Shown piece by piece: positions 59,743 to 64,000 of a DNA stretch of 64,000 nt. A model generated the notes under the pieces. The model did not search any database. It saw only the letters and a program-made list of their open reading frames with translations, and was not told the DNA's origin. This DNA is from Cerasicoccus sp. TK19100 (GTDB lineage Bacteria; Verrucomicrobiota; Verrucomicrobiia; Opitutales; Cerasicoccaceae): assembly GCF_027257155.1 (NCBI RefSeq), contig NZ_JAPWDU010000001.1, positions 310,001 through 374,000 on the forward strand, written 5' to 3'. The position numbers were made by a program, and so were the translations under genes. The number at the start of each line of letters is the position of its first letter. The first letter of the stretch is position 1.

Positions 59743-61431
59743 TTGGCCAGTCCCCTCAAGACGCTTGATCTGTTCAGCAACGTCGCCCGTGGCAGAGAGA
59801 TTGTCACGGTGCTGGCTAGCCACGGCTTTGGCGATATGCTGGATGCGGTCCGCATTCCGAAAGGGTGGATCGAAAAGATCGTGCCCCCGACGGACCCCAA
59901 CCTCAATGTCTGGCAGCGTCTGCGTCTGGTACTAGAGGATTTGGGGCCGACGTTTGTGAAGTTCGGGCAGGTGCTGAGCACCCGCCCGGACGTCTTGCCG
60001 GAGGGGCTGATTACTGAGTTTAAAAACCTGCGCAGCCAGGTAAAGCCGATCTCATTTGAGCTGATCGAGCCGATGCTTTGCGCCGAGCTCGGCTGCGGCA
60101 ATTACACCGAGTTTTTCGACGACTTCGATACAAACCCGGTCGCCGCTGGCTCCATTGGGCAGGTTTATAAAGCCCGTCTGAAGGACACGGATGAGTGGGT
60201 TGCGGTCAAGGTGCAGCGTCCCAATATTAAGAAGGCGATCAAGGCCGATATCGAGATCATTGGCTGGCTGGTGAGGATGCTTCACGACCGCGTCGAAGAG
60301 CTGCAGCCGTACGATTTACCGGCGATCGTCGAATCGACTGGCAAAGGAATTCTCCAAGAACTCGATTTTACGATCGAGGCCAACAATGCCGCGCTTTTTT
60401 CCGCGCTCAATCCCTACGAGGAGGTTTTTGCGCCCAAGGTCTATGACCAGTTTGCCCACGAGCGTGTAACTGTGTTTGAGTGGGTGGAGGGCCGCCCGCC
60501 GTGGGACCCCGCCATCCCGGAAGACGTCCGCATCAAACTGGCCAAGGCTGGCGGCAAGAGCGTCTTTCAGCAGATTGTGATGAGTGGGTTTTTCCATGCC
60601 GACCCGCATGGCGGAAACTTAATCGTGACGGATGACGGTCGCCTCTGCTTCATCGACTGGGGATTGGCTGGTCAACTGACCCGCGAGATGCGTTATTTTC
60701 TCGCTGACCTTTTTAGCGCGATTGCCAAGAGCGATCCGGAAAAGGTCTGCCGCGTGGCGATGCTGATGGCGCAGGGCAAAACCCGCATCGATCAAACCCG
60801 CCTGGAGCAGGAGGTCGGCTTTGTGCTGCGGCAGTACCGCTCGAAGTTCGATCAAAACGAAGCTATCGGCAAAATCGTGATCGACCTGCTGTTTGTCTTC
60901 GGCTCGAACGGCATCCAACTCGCGCGCGATTATTCACTGCTCGCCAAGGCGATTATTTCCATTGAAGAAGTTGGGCAGACGCTCGACCCGAAGTTCGACA
61001 TCCGCGAAGTTGGCAAGCCATTCCTGCGCAAGCTGGAGTGGGAGCGTTGGAACCCACAGACCGTCACCGCGCGGCTTTGGTGGAACATCCAGGGGCACTT
61101 GCACAAGCTCCGTGAACTGCCCGGCGACATCCAGCGTTTCTTCCGACATCTTGAAGACGGGGAGATTAAGGTCACCATGAAACACGAGGGGCTGAACGAT
61201 GTCGGCGACGTGTTTGACATGGGCGTCAACCGTCTGACGATGGCGATTATTACCGCAGCCATCCTGCTGGCGTCCTCCATTGTGATTGGAACGACTGCTC
61301 CCAAGGACGCCTCCATGACCGAACTTTACGGCAACACCATCACCGCGCTAGCCGCCTTCGGCTTCAAGCTCAGCATCCTCTTCGGCGTCTGGGTCATCTA
61401 CGACATCATCCGCCACGGCCGCCACAAATAG
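59743..61431 (+). CDS. AarF/ABC1/UbiB family atypical kinase
   Basis: 562 residues beginning with TTG at 59743; the first in-frame ATG would remove the early helix. The family-specific KFGQVLSTRPDVLP, the Ala-rich loop PVAAGSIGQVY, the VAVKVQRPNI lysine, DFTIEANNAALF, FFHADPHGGNLIV and FIDWGLAGQL are all present. Two hydrophobic helices (about 488-510 and 530-555) lie at the C-terminus. Such kinases support ubiquinone or other isoprenoid-lipid metabolism; the substrate is not established. With a quinol-oxidising complex nearby, a quinone role is attractive but unproven. Confidence 0.92.
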   Translation: MASPLKTLDLFSNVARGREIVTVLASHGFGDMLDAVRIPKGWIEKIVPPTDPNLNVWQRLRLVLEDLGPTFVKFGQVLSTRPDVLPEGLITEFKNLRSQVKPISFELIEPMLCAELGCGNYTEFFDDFDTNPVAAGSIGQVYKARLKDTDEWVAVKVQRPNIKKAIKADIEIIGWLVRMLHDRVEELQPYDLPAIVESTGKGILQELDFTIEANNAALFSALNPYEEVFAPKVYDQFAHERVTVFEWVEGRPPWDPAIPEDVRIKLAKAGGKSVFQQIVMSGFFHADPHGGNLIVTDDGRLCFIDWGLAGQLTREMRYFLADLFSAIAKSDPEKVCRVAMLMAQGKTRIDQTRLEQEVGFVLRQYRSKFDQNEAIGKIVIDLLFVFGSNGIQLARDYSLLAKAIISIEEVGQTLDPKFDIREVGKPFLRKLEWERWNPQTVTARLWWNIQGHLHKLRELPGDIQRFFRHLEDGEIKVTMKHEGLNDVGDVFDMGVNRLTMAIITAAILLASSIVIGTTAPKDASMTELYGNTITALAAFGFKLSILFGVWVIYDIIRHGRHK

Positions 61432-61775
61432 CAGCGTCCCCGCCTGGACTGAGCCTGCCGAAGTCCTTGAACCAGAGGGATTTGCACATTGTGAAAATGG
61501 CAGACAGGCAAGGGTGGTGTCCGTATACGTAATGAGCGATATGGAGTGCGCCAGCCCTCTGGCGCTTTAGCATTTTCGGATCGAGAAAATCAATTCATAC
61601 GCAGTCATGCGATTTTCCGTGCGCATTCGTACGCCAACAAAATTTTGAAAGCGCCAGAGGGCTGGCGCACTCCATATCCAACAAACCGCTCAGCAAAAAC
61701 GAGTTCCTTTAACGTGCGCTGCCCCACAGCCCATTTGCACAATGTGCAAATCTATGGATGCAACCGCAGGTTGCC
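61432..61775. other. Gene-free repeat-rich gap
   Basis: These 344 bp hold no credible gene. They contain a degenerate ATTTGCACATTGTGAAAAT (61480-61498), the perfect 31-bp inverted repeat at 61538-61678 and the 19-bp near-palindrome ATTTGCACAATGTGCAAAT (61733-61751). Confidence 0.65.
61538..61678. repeat. Perfect 31-bp inverted repeat around a 79-bp core (MITE-like)
   Basis: The arms at 61538-61568 and 61648-61678 are exact reverse complements over 31 bp (each includes GGAGTGCGCCAGCCCTCT or its complement). The 79-bp core is AT-richer. No target-site duplication was recognised outside the arms. The element could be a small non-autonomous transposon, a REP doublet or a bidirectional terminator. 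Confidence 0.8.
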
Positions 61776-62348
61776 TTAGGAGCGGGCGAAGAGGCGCGTG
61801 AGGCCTTTTTTCTTTTTGGGGGCTTCGTCGGGGGAACCGGGTGGCGGGGGCATGCCTTCGGGGCGTGCGTTAGCCGGGGTTGGTTCGGAAATTTCGTGTT
61901 CCTGGCCGCTTTCATCGCTGATGCCAAGCAGGCCGCCGGCTTTCTTGGGCGCAGCATCAGGGACGGGTATCGGTGGCGCGGTTTTTTTGCGCCGTTTGTC
62001 GGGGTTGAGGAACGGACGCACCACCTGATCGAGCAGGATGGGCTTTTTGAGCACTTCGATGCCGCACATTTGCAGCTGGTTGTATTCGGAGCGCAAAATG
62101 GCGGGGGTCAGCACAACGACATGTAGCTCGGGGTCGGCCGCTTTGGCTCCCATGATGAAGTTCATGCCATCGGACTCATCGGCCTTATGGTCGGCGATGA
62201 AGAGGTCGATTGGTGCCTCCTTGTTTTGGAGGGCAGTTTTGCAATCTTCCAGCGTGCGGGCTGGCACGACATTGTGACGCAGCTTCTCGAGTTTTTTGGT
62301 AACATTTTCGAGAACGGCGTCAGAATCATCCCAATAAAGAATCTTCAC
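61776..62348 (-). CDS. Receiver-domain protein with Pro/Lys-rich tail
   Basis: 190 residues. I chose the GTG at 62348 (VKILYWDDSD); a TTG at 62357 would add three residues. The receiver domain runs to about 115: acidic pocket WDD, phosphoacceptor D53 in LFIADHKADESDG, Thr in VVLTPAIL and Lys in VLKKPILL. After that comes a long disordered tail rich in Pro, Ala and Lys (APPIPVPDAAPKK, then MPPPPGSPDEAPKKKK) ending in the basic amphipathic GLTRLFARS, which might touch membrane or partner. No output domain is present. Confidence 0.78.
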   Translation of the reverse strand: MKILYWDDSDAVLENVTKKLEKLRHNVVPARTLEDCKTALQNKEAPIDLFIADHKADESDGMNFIMGAKAADPELHVVVLTPAILRSEYNQLQMCGIEVLKKPILLDQVVRPFLNPDKRRKKTAPPIPVPDAAPKKAGGLLGISDESGQEHEISEPTPANARPEGMPPPPGSPDEAPKKKKGLTRLFARS

Positions 62349-62475
62349 AATTATCAAATGTTAGCACCATCTTGCCCTAAATCAAGTGGACTTTTGCCCC
62401 TTGCGGGTATTTACAACTCAATTACAAGGTGAATGCCCTAATGGAACTAAGTGTTTCCCGAATAAAGGGTTAGCG

Positions 62476-63720
62476 CTATTGGTAAAGCCAATAGGCCCGG
62501 CTTTGGCGCTGAAACTCCTCGGCCTGCTGTTTCCAGCGCTCTAAAAACATCTCTACGCGGGCGTTCGCGCCCCGTGTCTGGAGCTCTTCCAGCCAGGCGG
62601 GGTCGCCCATATGAATGAGGAATCCGCGCCGCTGGTCGCCGATGTTGACAAAGGGATTTTCCGGGCTCCATTGGCAGGCTAGCCGCATCATGTAGAAGCT
62701 GATCGCACACGGGTCGAGACGGTCCCAATCGGTGACGGTCAAATACACGCCGGGAAACTTTTTGCCGGACGCATTTTCCCCCTCCGTCACCTGAAAGCCG
62801 AGTCCGGGGATTTGGTAGGCTTCCATGACGCGCTTGACCAGCTCCGGCGAGCGGCCTGGGTAGTAGATCATGCGGAAATTATACTGCGTGCCGACACCGT
62901 GACCCCACTTGCCCACGTAGGCACCGAGCCCGGTCATCGAGTAGCCCATTGCGGCGGACAGGTCGGGGATCGCAGGGGAGGTGGCCACCCATTTGAGACC
63001 GGTTTGCGGCCAAAGCATGTCGCGATGCCAGCCCTTCATCGGGACGACCATCAGACGGCCGCGGCGGCGAACATCCTCGCTCACGCCGAGTACGCCGGGC
63101 TTCTTTTTGCACATGACGGCCAGTTCGCCAATCGTCATGCCGTAAACGTAGGGCACCTCGAATTCGCCAACGTAAGACATCCACTCGGGGTCAAGGCCAG
63201 GGCCGTCGACCTTGAGCCCGCCGAGGGGGTTGGGCCGGTCGAGCACCATGACGTCGATGCCTTGCTCAAAGCAGGCGGCCATGGCGTATTTCATCGCGCT
63301 GATGTAGGTGTAGCTGCGCACACCGAGGTCCTGCAAATCGATGACTAACACATCCAGCCCGGCCAACATCTCGGGCGAAGGCTTGCGGTACTCGCCGTAG
63401 AGCGAATAAGCGGGCAGGCCGGTGGGGCCGTGGGTGGCGTGGCCGACTTTTTCATTGGCCTGCGCCTTGCCGTCGATGCCGTGCTCCGGGCCAAACAAGG
63501 CCACGAGGTTGACCTGCGGTGCTTTCTGCAAGACGAGCCAGGACGGGCGGCCGTATTTATCGACGCCAGCGGGGTGGCTCAGCAGCCCCACACGTTTGCC
63601 CTGTAGCTTGTCAAAACCGCTCTGGCGTAGGGTGTCGATGCCGAGGTCGATCATGGGCGCAGCGTGAGCGAGCGAAAAGGTGGCGAACAGTATCAGGAGC
63701 GTCAGCAGGCGCGAGCGCAT
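62476..63720 (-). CDS. DUF1343 family exo-beta-N-acetylmuramidase (NamZ-like)
   Basis: 414 residues with a signal peptide (cleavage near AHA-APM). Family motifs are KRVGLLSHPAGVD, VALFGPEHGIDG, LVIDLQDLGVRSYTYISAM and VLDRPNPLGG. These match DUF1343 proteins, of which Bacillus NamZ was shown to remove terminal N-acetylmuramic acid from peptidoglycan fragments. It acts outside the cytoplasm in cell-wall recycling or scavenging. It reads in the same direction as the small membrane-protein gene just upstream (gap 6 bp). Confidence 0.9.
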   Translation of the reverse strand: MRSRLLTLLILFATFSLAHAAPMIDLGIDTLRQSGFDKLQGKRVGLLSHPAGVDKYGRPSWLVLQKAPQVNLVALFGPEHGIDGKAQANEKVGHATHGPTGLPAYSLYGEYRKPSPEMLAGLDVLVIDLQDLGVRSYTYISAMKYAMAACFEQGIDVMVLDRPNPLGGLKVDGPGLDPEWMSYVGEFEVPYVYGMTIGELAVMCKKKPGVLGVSEDVRRRGRLMVVPMKGWHRDMLWPQTGLKWVATSPAIPDLSAAMGYSMTGLGAYVGKWGHGVGTQYNFRMIYYPGRSPELVKRVMEAYQIPGLGFQVTEGENASGKKFPGVYLTVTDWDRLDPCAISFYMMRLACQWSPENPFVNIGDQRRGFLIHMGDPAWLEELQTRGANARVEMFLERWKQQAEEFQRQSRAYWLYQ

Positions 63721-63726
63721 ACAAAG

Positions 63727-63996
63727 TCAGGAGTTTTTTGGTTGGATATTTTTCAAGTTCTTGGCGTTCTTCAGCGCCTCGGCTTCGCGCAGACGGACCT
63801 TGTGGTATTGGGTCCGCAGGTCAAACATCTTGGCGCTGGCGCGACGTGCGGTGAACTGGTAGGCGAGGCTCAGGAAAAAGCCAATAAAATACCCAATAAT
63901 CGCGCCGCCAACGAAGGTCGCCTTGAAGCCCAGGCCGACGATTTCGGGCAGCGTCATCCCGGTCTCATCGGCGAGCGTTTCCATGGAATTATTCAT
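63727..63996 (-). CDS. Small membrane protein of unknown function
   Basis: 89 residues. One or two hydrophobic helices (GFKATFVGGAIIGYFIGFFLSLAY, positions 63865-63936) are followed by a long basic/charged helix (RTQYHKVRLREAEALKNAK) that would lie in the cytoplasm. The ATG at 63996 is only four bases from the window edge, so an upstream start cannot be excluded. It may be coupled to the DUF1343 gene that follows after 6 bp. Confidence 0.65.
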   Translation of the reverse strand: MNNSMETLADETGMTLPEIVGLGFKATFVGGAIIGYFIGFFLSLAYQFTARRASAKMFDLRTQYHKVRLREAEALKNAKNLKNIQPKNS

Positions 63997-64000
63997 CGTG

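Overview
The window looks like a chromosomal segment of a free-living, probably aquatic member of Verrucomicrobiota (Opitutae-like). This is inferred from the combination of a PEP-CTERM exported protein, secreted proteins with a beta-helix and a calcium-binding DxDxDG tail, a DUF1343/NamZ peptidoglycan hydrolase, an alternative complex III (Act) plus cbb3 oxidase cluster, a phytanoyl-CoA dioxygenase/AraC pair, and weak Shine-Dalgarno signals. No rRNA gene, CRISPR array, insertion sequence or prophage was seen.

Layout. 1-4.1 kb: a glutathionyl-hydroquinone reductase-like gene (cut by the window edge), a DUF481 outer-membrane protein and a large PEP-CTERM protein. 4.3-10.7 kb: ilvD, a GH1 beta-glucosidase, an unrecognised protein that may be carbohydrate-active, and an AdiC-like amino acid antiporter. 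10.7-19.7 kb: PhyH dioxygenase with a divergent AraC regulator, GT2 glycosyltransferase, AEC transporter, thioredoxin-fold peroxiredoxin, glycerate kinase, a response regulator with a long coiled coil, an MFS transporter and a small STN-domain protein. 19.7-24.7 kb: a receiver-only regulator, recF coupled to a TSUP transporter, tRNA-Gln(UUG), a row of five hairpins, and an AT-rich sulfatase gene that looks acquired. 24.7-31.2 kb: the arginine operon argC-J-B-D-F and the rplM-rpsI ribosomal operon, separated by a terminator and a heptamer-repeat array. 31.4-42.3 kb: a beta-helix exoprotein, an unknown cytoplasmic protein, GTP-dependent PEP carboxykinase, an AT-rich HEPN-domain gene, a repeat-filled gap, an AlkZ-related protein, thyA, a secreted unknown and a YrhK-like membrane protein.

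42.5-58.7 kb is the centrepiece, about 16 kb of respiratory genes. A small precursor-like protein is followed by actA-F (alternative complex III, quinol:cytochrome c oxidoreductase), an unknown one-helix protein, ccoS, ccoN, ccoO and a mono-haem ccoP-like gene, then an FxLYD protein. Next come ctaA-ctaB (haem A/O synthesis) on the opposite strand, an SCO-like copper/thiol protein and a His-rich secreted protein. Electrons would pass from quinol through ActB/C/F and the ActA/ActE haems to CcoO/P and the CcoN haem-copper site. The haem A pathway has no partner oxidase here, so an aa3/caa3 oxidase is expected elsewhere in the genome.

58.7-64 kb: a ParE-type toxin-antitoxin pair, a phasin-like protein coupled to an AarF/UbiB kinase, a repeat-rich gap with a perfect 31-bp inverted repeat, another receiver-domain protein, a DUF1343 (NamZ-like) exo-muramidase and a small membrane protein.

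The least explained parts are the hairpin row behind tRNA-Gln, the orphan HEPN-winged-helix gene with its 22/44-bp tandem repeat, the dispersed palindromes, the inverted heptamer arrays, and the small unknown proteins inside the respiratory cluster. All names rest on reading motifs by eye; no database search was possible.
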